Assembly: GCA_038230415.1 (NCBI GenBank)
Contig: JBBRNH010000003.1
Coordinates: forward strand, 73,489-137,488
Reading direction: 5' to 3'
DNA from: JBBRNH01 sp038230415
Lineage (GTDB): Bacteria > Bacteroidota > Bacteroidia > Cytophagales > Spirosomataceae
DNA: 64,000 nt
Below the pieces are notes generated by a model that saw only the letters and a program-made list of their open reading frames with translations, was not told where the DNA came from and ran no database searches. Position 1 is the first letter of the stretch. Each line of letters begins with the position of its first letter. Positions 16,625 to 25,106 of this stretch are shown here, one piece after another. The position numbers were made by a program, and so were the translations under genes.

Positions 16625-16675
16625 GGACAAACAAAACCCCCTTCTACGCTTCGTGGAGGGGTTTTTTGTTTGTCC
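16625..16675. terminator. Second copy of the tRNA terminator
   Basis: GGACAAACAAAACCCCC pairs with GAGGGGTTTTTTGTTTGTCC across the same loop as copy 1. Bases 16638-16671 equal 15667-15700. The eight bases GCTGGCCC just upstream also match the end of the tRNA, hinting that a tRNA 3' end was once here. Confidence 0.85.
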
Positions 16676-16792
16676 AGGGACAACCCTTATACCCATTCAC
16701 TGTACCGATGCAGACAGTGGTTGTGCTTGGCAGTCAAAAAACTTTAGCCATATTTATTACCTTAATCGTCCATTAATCATACTAAAGGGCTC

Positions 16793-17293
16793 ATGCCTGC
16801 TTACACTACCACAAATAACCCGGCCTGGGTATCGGGTCTCAAATTTGGCTACGCCTACGATGGCAGTACACGCTACCTCGCCGTGCTTGTGTCTCCCCCC
16901 CCAATCTGTAACCTTATAGTCAGCTATTAATCAGCCGGGTACGTTGGGCCACTGAAGAAATGACACGTTTTACCTGATTGGAGCCAACCACGCAGTATGC
17001 TGATGGTGGCTATGCCCACCGAACCCACTATTTCCTCACCAATCCCGGTGTGGATGGCATTCGGGCCGAACCCGTTACCATCACCCTCCGCAAACAAGGC
17101 ACCTCGGAAACGATTACCATTACCATTGAGCCCCGAAATGTCGGGCGGAGTGCCACTCTTTGCGGGTAGCCGTGTGCCGCTTTCCAACCGCTTCGACTAC
17201 CTGACCACCGGCACTAAAACCTTACAGGACTTCTGTGAGGACTACCGTAACGACATGGGTGGTGCGGCTAATCGGGATTCGATTTTGCGCTAA
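16793..17293 (+). pseudogene. Decayed gene remnant, function unknown
   Basis: Protein-like stretches occur in different frames: MPAYTTTNNPAWVSGLKFGY from 16793, TNPGVDGIRAEPVTITLRKQ around 17038-17100, and LTTGTKTLQDFCEDYRNDMG ending at a stop at 17291-17293. A run of C residues near 16890 is a likely frameshift site. The pieces suggest one secreted or surface protein that has lost its reading frame, but I do not recognise the family. The interval 16676-16792 and the gap to 17371 hold nothing else I can support. Confidence 0.5.
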
Positions 17294-17371
17294 TCCAATC
17301 GACACGAATTAAGGGTAATGTCGAGAAAAGCGGAAATTTTCGACATCAAGAATGGTATTAACCAGCTATCG

Positions 17372-19915
17372 CTACCCGACAACTTTCCGCCACCGCATTC
17401 CCACCGTGGCAATCACCAGCATGGTGGCCGAACTGACCGGCATCAGGATGGCAGCTACCACCGGCGAGAGGTTGCCGGTCAGGGCGTAAGTCAGGCCCAC
17501 CACGTTATACAGCAGCGACACGGCGAAACTGACCCGGATCAGCCGCATCCCGAAACGGCAATAGCGCAACATACCGGGCAACTGGTGCAACGCAGAGGCA
17601 TCCAGAATGGCATCGCTGGCAGGGGTAAACTGAATCGTGTCGTCAGTAACGGCAATGCCTGCGTCAGCCTGTTTCAACGCCCCGGCATCGTTCAGCCCGT
17701 CGCCGACCATCAGTACGCGGTGGCCCTGCCGCTGTAACTCCCGAACCCGGTCGAGTTTTTGCTGCGGCTGGCAGTCAAACGTCATGTTGTCGGCGGCAAA
17801 CCAGCGGGCCAGTTCGGGCCGGGCCAGTTCGGGCCGGACGGTGTCGTTGTCGCCCGACAGCAGGTACAGCGTATGCGTGAACCGGAGTTCGTCAAAGAGC
17901 GCGTCGAGGCCGGGGCGGAATTGGTTCGGGAAGGCAAACAGACCCCGGTAGTGCGGCCCGATGCTGATATGGACGACCGCACCGCCCAATACCGGGTCAG
18001 AAACGGGCGGGGCATCAGCCGCCCACGAGCGCACAAACGAAGCCGACCCGACCTTGACGATCCAGCCGTCTGCGATGCCCTGAATGCCCTGACCCGGCAC
18101 TTCCGTGAACCTCTCGACCGGCACCGGCAGGGCATTCGCCAGATACGTGGTCAGTCGGCGGCTGAGGGGGTGGGCCGATTGCCGAACCAGCGACAGCACC
18201 AACGAGCGTTCGTAATCGGTGAGGGGCTGGGCAAACGATTCGCCGATGGTAGTTTGGGTAGTGGTGAGCGTGCCGGTTTTGTCGAAAACAATGGTGTCGC
18301 AACCGGCCATCTGCTCGATAACAGCCGCATTCTTGAGGTACAGTTTCTGCTGACTCAGCCGCCGGAGACCATTGCCCAGCGCGAACGGATACGACAGCGA
18401 CAACGCGCAGGGACAGGCCACGATCAGCACCGCCGTAAACGCATTGACCGCCCGCGCCGGGTCATAGACGCACCAATACGCCCCCGCGCCGATAGCTAAC
18501 GCAATGACAATCAGCGTGAAATACTTACCAATTACATCGGCGAAGATGCGAATGCGGGAGGTATTACCCTTACTGAACGCATCGTTGTTCCAGAGTTGAG
18601 TCAGGTAGCTTTGCGCCGTTTCGCGTACCACTTCCAATTCGATAGCCCCGCCCAACTGCCGCCCGCCCGCGTAAAGCAACGCACCCGGCTCCCGGTTTTC
18701 CGGGGCCGATTCGCCCGTAACGAAACTGTAATCTATCTGCGCGTTGCCGCTGTACAGCAGCCCGTCGGCAGGAATCAGTTCGTGGTTGCGAACCCGGATA
18801 CGGTCGCCTTTGCGGAGTTGCGCCACCGGAATCGGGGTTTCGCTGCCGCCTTTCAGCAGCGTTACGGCGAGGGGAAAATAGGCTTTGTAATCCCGGTCGG
18901 ACGACAGAAAGGCATGGGTCTGTTGCTGGAACCATTTCCCGCATAACAGGAAGAAAATCAGGCCCGTCAGTGAGTCGAAATAACCCGCGCCGTTCAGGAA
19001 CAGTACGGCGTAGGTTCCCCGAAAAAAAGCCACCAAAATACCCAGCAATATGGGCAGGTCGATATTGACCAGACCCTTTTTCAGGCTCGTCCAGATCGAC
19101 CCGAAGTAGCCCGACGCGGAGTAGAACACGACCGGAATCGCCAGCCCGATGTTGAGCATCCCGAACACGCGCCGAAACGCCGAATCGTCGAGGCCGAGGT
19201 ATTCGGGAAAACTAAACAGCATGATGTTGGCCGCGCAGAATCCCGCCACCGCCAGCCGGTAGAGCAGCGGGCGGGGCGACGGTTTCGTTGGTTGGGCTGA
19301 CTCGTCGCCCGAACCGTCGGGCCGCCCGCTAATCAGTGGTTCGTAGCCGATGGAACTGAGCAGTTCAACCACCTGCCGGAGCGTAAGCTGGTCGGGGCGG
19401 TAGGTGAGGTGAACCTGTTTTTTGAGAAAATCAACCCGCGACGGGCCGATGCCGGGGTGAATCCGGTAGAGGTGTTCGAGCAGCCAAAGGCACGAGCTAC
19501 AATGAATGGCGGGGATATAAAACGTGACCGTCGCGGCTGTTTCGCTGCTGAAATCAAGCAATTGCGCCACAATGTCGGGATGATCCAGAAAATCGAGTCG
19601 GGTTCGGGCCGACGCTTCGGCGCTCGGTCGGGTTCGGTCCGACGCTTCGGCGCTGCGTTCAGTCGGGTTCGGCCCGACGCTTCGGCGTTCAGTCCTGCCA
19701 GGCCGGGTGCGTTCGTCGGCGGGCAGGATGGCGTAGTACTGGCAAAGCTCGTGCTGATTCAGGATGGTATAGACGGTTTTGCAGCCTTCGCAGCAAAAAT
19801 GCCGGTCGTCGTGCCGAATGTCGTCGTACCGGCCGGTCCGCCGGTGCGGCACCGGTTCGGTGCAGTCGTCGCCACAGTGGTAGCAGTGGGTGGGTGAACT
19901 CGTTGCCGCAGTCAT
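17372..19915 (-). CDS. ccoI: CcoI/FixI-type copper-translocating P1B ATPase
   Basis: The 847-residue membrane protein starts with a Cys-rich metal domain (CYHCG ... HFCCEGCKTVY, residues 11-50), then a degenerate HMA domain with CSSC at 139-142, membrane helices, the CPC motif (ACPCALSLSYPFALG), the phosphorylation motif DKTGTLT and GDGLNDAGAL. This N-terminal architecture is that of CcoI/FixI, which supplies copper for cbb3 cytochrome oxidase. No ccoN or ccoS genes adjoin it, which is unusual. A repeat-encoded, Arg/Ser-rich linker at residues 72-106 looks like a later expansion. It lies downstream of the two-component regulator pair. Confidence 0.88.
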   Translation of the reverse strand: MTAATSSPTHCYHCGDDCTEPVPHRRTGRYDDIRHDDRHFCCEGCKTVYTILNQHELCQYYAILPADERTRPGRTERRSVGPNPTERSAEASDRTRPSAEASARTRLDFLDHPDIVAQLLDFSSETAATVTFYIPAIHCSSCLWLLEHLYRIHPGIGPSRVDFLKKQVHLTYRPDQLTLRQVVELLSSIGYEPLISGRPDGSGDESAQPTKPSPRPLLYRLAVAGFCAANIMLFSFPEYLGLDDSAFRRVFGMLNIGLAIPVVFYSASGYFGSIWTSLKKGLVNIDLPILLGILVAFFRGTYAVLFLNGAGYFDSLTGLIFFLLCGKWFQQQTHAFLSSDRDYKAYFPLAVTLLKGGSETPIPVAQLRKGDRIRVRNHELIPADGLLYSGNAQIDYSFVTGESAPENREPGALLYAGGRQLGGAIELEVVRETAQSYLTQLWNNDAFSKGNTSRIRIFADVIGKYFTLIVIALAIGAGAYWCVYDPARAVNAFTAVLIVACPCALSLSYPFALGNGLRRLSQQKLYLKNAAVIEQMAGCDTIVFDKTGTLTTTQTTIGESFAQPLTDYERSLVLSLVRQSAHPLSRRLTTYLANALPVPVERFTEVPGQGIQGIADGWIVKVGSASFVRSWAADAPPVSDPVLGGAVVHISIGPHYRGLFAFPNQFRPGLDALFDELRFTHTLYLLSGDNDTVRPELARPELARWFAADNMTFDCQPQQKLDRVRELQRQGHRVLMVGDGLNDAGALKQADAGIAVTDDTIQFTPASDAILDASALHQLPGMLRYCRFGMRLIRVSFAVSLLYNVVGLTYALTGNLSPVVAAILMPVSSATMLVIATVGMRWRKVVG
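19597..19687 (-). repeat. Three 26-bp repeats inside ccoI
   Basis: Copies at 19597-19622, 19627-19652 and 19662-19687 differ by one base at most and spell GTCGGGTTCGGnCCGACGCTTCGGCG (variable base lower case, shown split by the n). They encode the low-complexity linker between the Cys-rich and HMA domains. Confidence 0.85.
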
Positions 19916-19993
19916 ATCGCCTGATTTTCGGGCAAGTTCGCTGCCAATTTCCCGGCGCGGTATGAGCAGAATCAGCCGTTGACCTGATTTGGC

Positions 19994-21088
19994 TCACCAG
20001 TTGCCCCGGCGCAGTTTGTCGGGCTGCATAACCTGAATGCCACCCGTTGCGGCCACCGAGATCAGGCCATCGTGTTTGAACTCGCTCAGGATGCGGATCA
20101 GCGACTCGGTAGCCGTGCCGACGATAGCCGCCAGATCATCGCGCGAAAGCTGAATCGGCTCGTCGGGTTGTGTTGGTTCGCGGGGGTGGTCGTGCAGGCG
20201 CAGCAGCGTGTCGGCCACCCGACGGCGGAGCGACGCGTAGGCCATGCCCAGCAACTGGGTTTCGCGCTCGCCCACCTGACCGGCCAGCAACTTGATAAAC
20301 TGACTGCTCACCGCCGGATTCACCAGCAGTAGTTGCCGGAAATCGTCCTGCGGGATATAGATCAACTCGGCATCGGCCACCGTCACGGCGGAGTCGGTGT
20401 AGGGCTGGTGGTCGAGCAGGGCGAAATAACCAAAAAAGTCGCCCGCCTGGTAGAGACCCGTGATGAGTTCTTTGCCATCGGCGGTGACGCGGATGGTCTT
20501 GACGGTGCCGGTTTTAAGAAAGTACAACCGGGTTGGTTCGTCGCCTTCAGAATACACGTATTGTTTTTTGCGAACGGCGTGGGTCTTGCGGTCTGCCGAC
20601 AGGTTCAGCCCGGAGCCGCCCCGGAGGGCATCGTCCAAAAACTGCCCCAGCCCGTCCTGCCGCAGATCATACTCGGAGCGGGGTGGTCGTGTCGGTTCCG
20701 GTGCCGCCGGTTCGGTATGTTTTGCCCGCTTCAGCCGCCCGTCAATGGCCGAGAGCAGTTCCGACTCGTCGAAGGGTTTAGTCAGGTAATCATCGGCTCC
20801 TAAGTCCATGCCTTTGCGGAAGTCGCTGCGCTCGATTTTGGCACTCAGAAAAATAAACGGGATGCCCGATAGCTGCGGGTTGGTGTTGAAAATGTGCAGC
20901 ACCCCAAATCCATCCAGCACCGGCATCATAATATCACAGATCACTAAGTCGGGCCGGTTTTCGAGGGCTTTTTCGACCCCGGTTTTACCGTTTTCGGCGG
21001 TGTGCACCGTGTAGCCGGTCAGGGTCAGAATCTCGGCGGTGTTTTCGCGGATCACCTCGTTGTCTTCAATCAGCAGGATGGTGTTCAT
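19994..21088 (-). CDS. Response regulator fused to a Crp/Fnr-type regulator (REC-cNMP-HTH)
   Basis: The 364-residue protein has a receiver domain (1-120) with phospho-acceptor Asp52 (ICDIMMP) and Lys104 (LTKPF). A cyclic-nucleotide-binding-like beta barrel (about 150-265) and a Crp-type winged helix (285-360) follow. In the recognition helix (TATESLIRIL), Glu328 and Arg332 occupy the positions of CRP Glu181 and Arg185, which read G and A in TGA half-sites. There is no Cys cluster for an Fe-S centre, so the signal probably comes from the kinase encoded just upstream, with which it overlaps by 23 bp. I infer that it activates the TGA-N6-TCA promoters across 22.8-63 kb. Confidence 0.88.
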   Translation of the reverse strand: MNTILLIEDNEVIRENTAEILTLTGYTVHTAENGKTGVEKALENRPDLVICDIMMPVLDGFGVLHIFNTNPQLSGIPFIFLSAKIERSDFRKGMDLGADDYLTKPFDESELLSAIDGRLKRAKHTEPAAPEPTRPPRSEYDLRQDGLGQFLDDALRGGSGLNLSADRKTHAVRKKQYVYSEGDEPTRLYFLKTGTVKTIRVTADGKELITGLYQAGDFFGYFALLDHQPYTDSAVTVADAELIYIPQDDFRQLLLVNPAVSSQFIKLLAGQVGERETQLLGMAYASLRRRVADTLLRLHDHPREPTQPDEPIQLSRDDLAAIVGTATESLIRILSEFKHDGLISVAATGGIQVMQPDKLRRGNW

Positions 21089-22718
21089 CGCAGGGGAGGG
21101 TTAGGGTAACGGTGGTGCCTTTATCCAGCACACTTTGCAGTGACACCCTGCCGCCCATCAACGCCACGTAGCGGCCCACGATGTGCAGCCCCAAACCCGT
21201 TCCGGCAATGTTGCCCACGTTTCTGGCCCGAAAAAACCGCTCGAACAAATGCACCTGCTCGTCGGGCGGGATGCCCACGCCCCAATCCTGCACCGTGAGC
21301 GTCAGTTCTCCGCTGGTGCAACTGCCGCCGATGGTCACCACCGACCCCGGCCCGGAATATTTGATGGCGTTGGTGAGCAGGTTGAGCAGGATTTTCCGCA
21401 GCAGCGATGGGTCGAGCCAACCGTGGCCGGGCCAGGCCGGAGACAGGGCCGGGAGCTGATTTCCGATCCGCTGACCCGGTTTGAGCATCGGCTGCATATC
21501 GGCCACGGTTTCGTTCACGAGTTGCGCCACGTTGACCATCACCGGGTGCGGGGCAACCTTCCCGGCCTCGATCATCCCGACCGACAGAAACTCCTCCAGA
21601 ATATCGTTTAGCTGATTGACCGAGGCCCGGATGTGGTCGAGGTGCTTTTGGCGTTTAGCCTGTTGGTCGTTGCCGATGTACTTTTCAATCAGGGTGGCCG
21701 AAGTCTGCAATACCGTCAGCGGGGTGCGAAACTCGTGGGAGGCCATCGACACAAACCGCGATTTCAACTCACCTAACCGTTGCTCGGCGGCTAAGGCTTT
21801 CGTGAGTTCTTCTTTAGACCGTTCCAACTGGTCGAGGGTGATCATCAGGGCGTTGGTGCGGTCGGCTATTTTCTGCTCCAGATCGGCGTTGAGCCGCTGG
21901 ATAGCATCCCGATGGGCCAGCAGTTGCTGTTCGGCGGCTTTCTTCAGGCTGATGTCAATGATGTAGGCAACGGCGTACAGTTCGTCTTCGAGCCGAAAAT
22001 GGCTCAGGCTGATCTCGATGGGAAACACCGACCCGTCTTTTCGCCGGGCGTGCAGATCCCGATTTCGGCCCATTTCCCGCACCTGTGGGTTTTGGTTGAA
22101 CGACTCCCGCAGTTCTTTATGGTAATGGCTCACGGCCATCGGCACCAAATCCTCAATGCCCAATCCGATCAACTCACCGGATTCATAGCCGAGTAACTGG
22201 GTTGCCAGATGATTGGCCGACATCACCCGGCCCGATTGGTCACAGACCACGATGCCGACGGTGGCGTAGGAGAAAATGGCTTCGTAGCGCCGGACGCTGT
22301 GGTCGAGGTCGCGCTCGGTCTGGTGGAGCCGCCCCTGGTCAATGAGCCGGACGAGGGCGTAGGGTTTGTTATTGTTGGTGAAGGCACTGAAAATAACCTG
22401 CCCCCAAAAGGTTTGCCCGTCCTGCCGCCCGATTTGGGTAGTTTCTTCGTGCTGCCCGGCCCGGATAATCCGGGCAATCAGATTGCTGCGGTGTTCGTCG
22501 GCCAGCGGCTCGGCCCGCACCGAACGCGACCGGACGGGATCGGCCAGCATTGCCTGCTCTGAATCGAAACCCAGCAGCCGCACCCCCGCCTGATTGACCC
22601 GCACAAACTGCCCGCTGCCGAGGTCATAGATGCCGATGAAGTCGTCGCTCTTCTCAAACAGCAGGTTGGTGAGTGGATTGGTGAGGAGTTCGTTGAGCAT
22701 CTGGTAAACTACGGGCAT
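21066..22718 (-). CDS. PAS-domain sensor histidine kinase
   Basis: The 550-residue protein has no membrane segment and is probably cytoplasmic. Two PAS domains (about 18-130 and 138-260) precede a coiled coil, a HisKA domain with phospho-His328 (ASHEFRTPL), and a HATPase domain (NAIKYSG, GVGIPPDE, GTGLGLHIV). It shares an operon with the REC-Crp gene and overlaps it, so it is very likely its kinase. The signal read by the PAS domains is unknown; the make-up of the putative regulon suggests oxygen or redox state. Its own upstream region lacks the box plus -7 arrangement in its direction. Confidence 0.9.
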   Translation of the reverse strand: MPVVYQMLNELLTNPLTNLLFEKSDDFIGIYDLGSGQFVRVNQAGVRLLGFDSEQAMLADPVRSRSVRAEPLADEHRSNLIARIIRAGQHEETTQIGRQDGQTFWGQVIFSAFTNNNKPYALVRLIDQGRLHQTERDLDHSVRRYEAIFSYATVGIVVCDQSGRVMSANHLATQLLGYESGELIGLGIEDLVPMAVSHYHKELRESFNQNPQVREMGRNRDLHARRKDGSVFPIEISLSHFRLEDELYAVAYIIDISLKKAAEQQLLAHRDAIQRLNADLEQKIADRTNALMITLDQLERSKEELTKALAAEQRLGELKSRFVSMASHEFRTPLTVLQTSATLIEKYIGNDQQAKRQKHLDHIRASVNQLNDILEEFLSVGMIEAGKVAPHPVMVNVAQLVNETVADMQPMLKPGQRIGNQLPALSPAWPGHGWLDPSLLRKILLNLLTNAIKYSGPGSVVTIGGSCTSGELTLTVQDWGVGIPPDEQVHLFERFFRARNVGNIAGTGLGLHIVGRYVALMGGRVSLQSVLDKGTTVTLTLPCDEHHPAD

Positions 22719-22817
22719 AATCGGGTAGTAAGCCAGTGGCTCAGGTTAAGTTCTTGATAATCCGACAGAACGGGCCGCTGCCGGTGGGGTCTTTGGGGCA
22801 ACAATCAGGGCCAGACC

Positions 22818-22860
22818 TGACCCGCATCAGTTTAGCGAACCCGCCACCAAACCACCTTTG
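22818..22860 (+). promoter_or_regulatory. Regulon promoter: box + 23 bp + -7 (thioredoxin-like gene)
   Basis: Box TGACCCGCATCA at 22818-22829, 23-bp spacer, -7 element CACCTTTG at 22853-22860. A half-site (TCA) lies 22 bp upstream (22796-22807). Confidence 0.8.
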
Positions 22861-22896
22861 CGGCTGTTGGGTTACCCCGGCCAAACCGCTTGTGCT

Positions 22897-23247
22897 ATGA
22901 ACACTGATGACCCCAAGCCGCTTCTGCTCACTGCCCGGTCGGCGGTGTTGCTGATTTTTTTCATGCCCCCCGAACTCACCAACCGGCTTCAGCGGGCAAA
23001 CCTGATCGGGCTGGCCGATGCTGTTCAGACCCAATTGGGCAGTTTGGTGCGGGTGCTTCGCATTGATGAGGTCACGCACCCGGAGGTAGTGCAGAGTTTT
23101 GCCATCACTCAAACGCCCGCCTTTGTACTGCTCCGGCGCGGGGTTGAGCTGTGGCGGCAGCAGGGATTATCCGATGAAACTACCTTAGTCGGGCTGATTC
23201 GGGAATTATTGGCAGCAAACCCGGTTAAAAATCAGTTACCGACCTGA
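22897..23247 (+). CDS. Thioredoxin-fold protein lacking CxxC
   Basis: The 116-residue protein fits a thioredoxin fold: a strand and helix (AVLLIFFMPPELTNRL), VLRIDEVTHPEVVQSFAITQ and the cis-Pro motif TPAFVLLRRG. The active-site CxxC is absent, replaced by MPPEL, so it is probably not a disulfide reductase. The start at 22897 (MNTDDP) fits the promoter; the earlier in-frame ATG at 22858 overlaps the -7 element and must be upstream of transcription. Its stop overlaps the next promoter's box. Confidence 0.7.
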   Translation: MNTDDPKPLLLTARSAVLLIFFMPPELTNRLQRANLIGLADAVQTQLGSLVRVLRIDEVTHPEVVQSFAITQTPAFVLLRRGVELWRQQGLSDETTLVGLIRELLAANPVKNQLPT

Positions 23248-23287
23248 TGAATGTCATGGTTTGGCCGGGCGGGCAGGTGTTCCTTTG
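23245..23287 (+). promoter_or_regulatory. Regulon promoter: box + 23 bp + -7 (ldhA)
   Basis: Box TGATGAATGTCA at 23245-23256 overlaps the upstream stop codon; 23-bp spacer; -7 TTCCTTTG at 23280-23287. It shows that ldhA has its own promoter and starts downstream of it. Confidence 0.8.
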
Positions 23288-23348
23288 CGGTGGCTTAGTC
23301 GGTCAAACAGCCTTGATTACACCCGAAACCCCTAACGCTAACCCACCG

Positions 23349-24344
23349 ATGACCATCGCCTTTTTTAGTTGCCATCCCTACGAACAGCCGTTTCTGGAAG
23401 CGGCCAATCAGAATGACCGGCACCAACTGCGGTTTCTGCCCCAGTCTCTCACTCCCGACACGGTATCGCTGGCGGCTGGTTGCCAGGCGGTGTGTGTGTT
23501 TGTCAACGATCAACTGACCCGGCCCGTGTTGCAGGGGCTGGCCGGTCTGGGTATCGGGCTGGTGGCTCTGCGCTGCACCGGCTACAATCAGGTTGACATT
23601 CTGGCCGCCCGCGAACTGGGCATTCGGGTGTTGCGCGTACCGGCCTACTCGCCCCACGCCGTAGCCGAACACGCCGTGGCCCTGCTGCTGTCGCTCAATC
23701 GCAAGACGTATTTAGCCTACCAGCGCACGAGTCAGCATAACTTCACGCTCAACGGGCTGATGGGATTCGATCTGTATGGCAAGCGGGTCGGGGTGATCGG
23801 CACGGGTAAAATCGGCGCGGCCTTTGCCCGGATCATGCTTGGTTTCGGTTGCCACGTGCTGGCGCATGACAAGGTGCAGTCGGCGGTGTTGCAACAGCTT
23901 GGCGTTGCGTTTGTGCCGTTGGATGAACTGTTGGAAAAATCCGATGTGGTCTCCCTGCATTGCCCGCTGCTGCCCGAAACCCATCACCTCATCAACGCGC
24001 CCGCGCTGGCCCGGATGAAGTCCGGTGCCATACTGATCAACACCAGTCGGGGCGGTCTGCTCGATACGCCCGCCGTGCTGACGGCACTGCAAACCGGCCA
24101 ACTCGGTGCGCTGGGGGTGGATGTCTATGAACTCGAAGACGAATTCTTTTTTGCCGACTGGTCTGCCCAATTCCTGCCCGATGCGGATCTGGCCGTGCTG
24201 ACGCACCTGCCAAACGTGCTGGTGACGGCGCATCAGGGCTTCTTTACCCGTGAAGCCATGGAGCAGATCGCCCGCACGACGCTCAACAACCTGACCTTTC
24301 TGGAGCAAAATCAAGTACCTCACGATAATAGCCTACTCGTCTAA
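23349..24344 (+). CDS. ldhA: D-lactate dehydrogenase family 2-hydroxyacid dehydrogenase
   Basis: The 331-residue product begins MTIAFFSCHPYEQPF, typical of fermentative D-lactate dehydrogenase. It has the NAD-binding motif VIGTGKIG, the catalytic Arg in NTSRGGLLD, Glu in VDVYELEDE and His in VTAHQGF. It reduces pyruvate to D-lactate and regenerates NAD+ when respiration is limited. The ATG at 23349 is chosen because the longer reading from 23247 contains the gene's own promoter. This suits membership of a low-oxygen regulon. Confidence 0.92.
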   Translation: MTIAFFSCHPYEQPFLEAANQNDRHQLRFLPQSLTPDTVSLAAGCQAVCVFVNDQLTRPVLQGLAGLGIGLVALRCTGYNQVDILAARELGIRVLRVPAYSPHAVAEHAVALLLSLNRKTYLAYQRTSQHNFTLNGLMGFDLYGKRVGVIGTGKIGAAFARIMLGFGCHVLAHDKVQSAVLQQLGVAFVPLDELLEKSDVVSLHCPLLPETHHLINAPALARMKSGAILINTSRGGLLDTPAVLTALQTGQLGALGVDVYELEDEFFFADWSAQFLPDADLAVLTHLPNVLVTAHQGFFTREAMEQIARTTLNNLTFLEQNQVPHDNSLLV

Positions 24345-24348
24345 TTTT

Positions 24349-24690
24349 ATGAAACTCACGTTAAGACCCGTTGATGTCCCGTTTATGGTTGGCGATCTGG
24401 TTTGGGTGGCCCAACCCTGCGGGGATACCAACCCGCAGCCCTACTTCCAGGGACAGATTATGCAGATTATCCTCGACGGTAGCCTGAAACACACCACCGT
24501 GATCCGGCAGCGGCAGGAAAACCATGAGCTGCTCATCAGCAGTGCCGTCTATGACCTAAAACCCGTCGGCGATCACGAAGGTGTACCGCGAATCAGTGTG
24601 GACATTGAATTATTCACCACCATAAAAACGCTGTTTGCCACTAAAGAAGAACTGCTGGCGAGCCAGTCACAGCCGACTGCTGCCGGCTGA
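24349..24690 (+). CDS. Hypothetical protein downstream of ldhA
   Basis: The 113-residue product is predicted soluble and mostly beta (VPFMVGDLVWVAQPCGD, FQGQIMQIILDGS), reminiscent of small SH3-like barrels, but I recognise no family. It starts 4 bp after ldhA and is surely cotranscribed with it. Confidence 0.6.
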   Translation: MKLTLRPVDVPFMVGDLVWVAQPCGDTNPQPYFQGQIMQIILDGSLKHTTVIRQRQENHELLISSAVYDLKPVGDHEGVPRISVDIELFTTIKTLFATKEELLASQSQPTAAG

Positions 24691-24743
24691 GTCGGCATCA
24701 TCCGGCCACTCGATAAGGCTAACAGTTTGGTAATGAGCGTGGT

Positions 24744-24978
24744 GAGGCCATTGACCCGGCCCCGATCCTGACCGCCAACATCGAGGAACCATTGCCCGAT
24801 CTCCGGCAAACCTGTACGCGCGTTATCGTGACGCACAACAGGGGTCAGGCCACCCGCATCAGCGACAAAACGGCGTTTTCAACCTCGGCTATGTCGTTGA
24901 CTATAGCGACACCAAACAACGCTTCGGGCAACCCCACGAAGCGGAAACGCAGCGGTATTCGGCGGGAAAATTTGGGTG
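24744..24978 (+). pseudogene. pstB: pstB remnant (phosphate ABC transporter ATPase, C-terminal end)
   Basis: Reading from 24744 gives EAIDPAPILTANIEEPLPDL, then RVIVTHNRGQATRISDKTAF. A one-base shift then gives NLGYVVDYSDTKQRFGQPHE and the ending YSAGKFG before a stop. This matches the last third of PstB (D-loop, H-loop IVTHN, C-terminal TGRFG). The N-terminal two thirds, including Walker A and B, are missing, so this is a dead fragment. Flanking 24691-24743 and 24979-25034 hold no gene. Confidence 0.8.
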
Positions 24979-25034
24979 AACGGTCAGCCTATTCCGGGTA
25001 CGTTCGTGACCTTAACAAGAATCAGGTCGGCGAC

Positions 25035-25077
25035 TGATTCCTGTCAGGTTAGAACAAATTTGTAGCTGGTAGTTTTG
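25035..25077 (+). promoter_or_regulatory. Regulon promoter: box + 23 bp + -7 (RibD-like reductase)
   Basis: Box TGATTCCTGTCA at 25035-25046, 23-bp spacer, -7 TAGTTTTG at 25070-25077. A near-box TAACAAGAATCA lies exactly 22 bp upstream (25013-25024). Confidence 0.82.
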
Positions 25078-25106
25078 TGCCGGTATCAATCAAAAACAAC
25101 GCTGAC

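Noticed and set aside
19598..19702. The repeat in ccoI as a frameshift or insertion that kills the gene
   Set aside because: The repeats keep the reading frame and all catalytic motifs downstream are intact.
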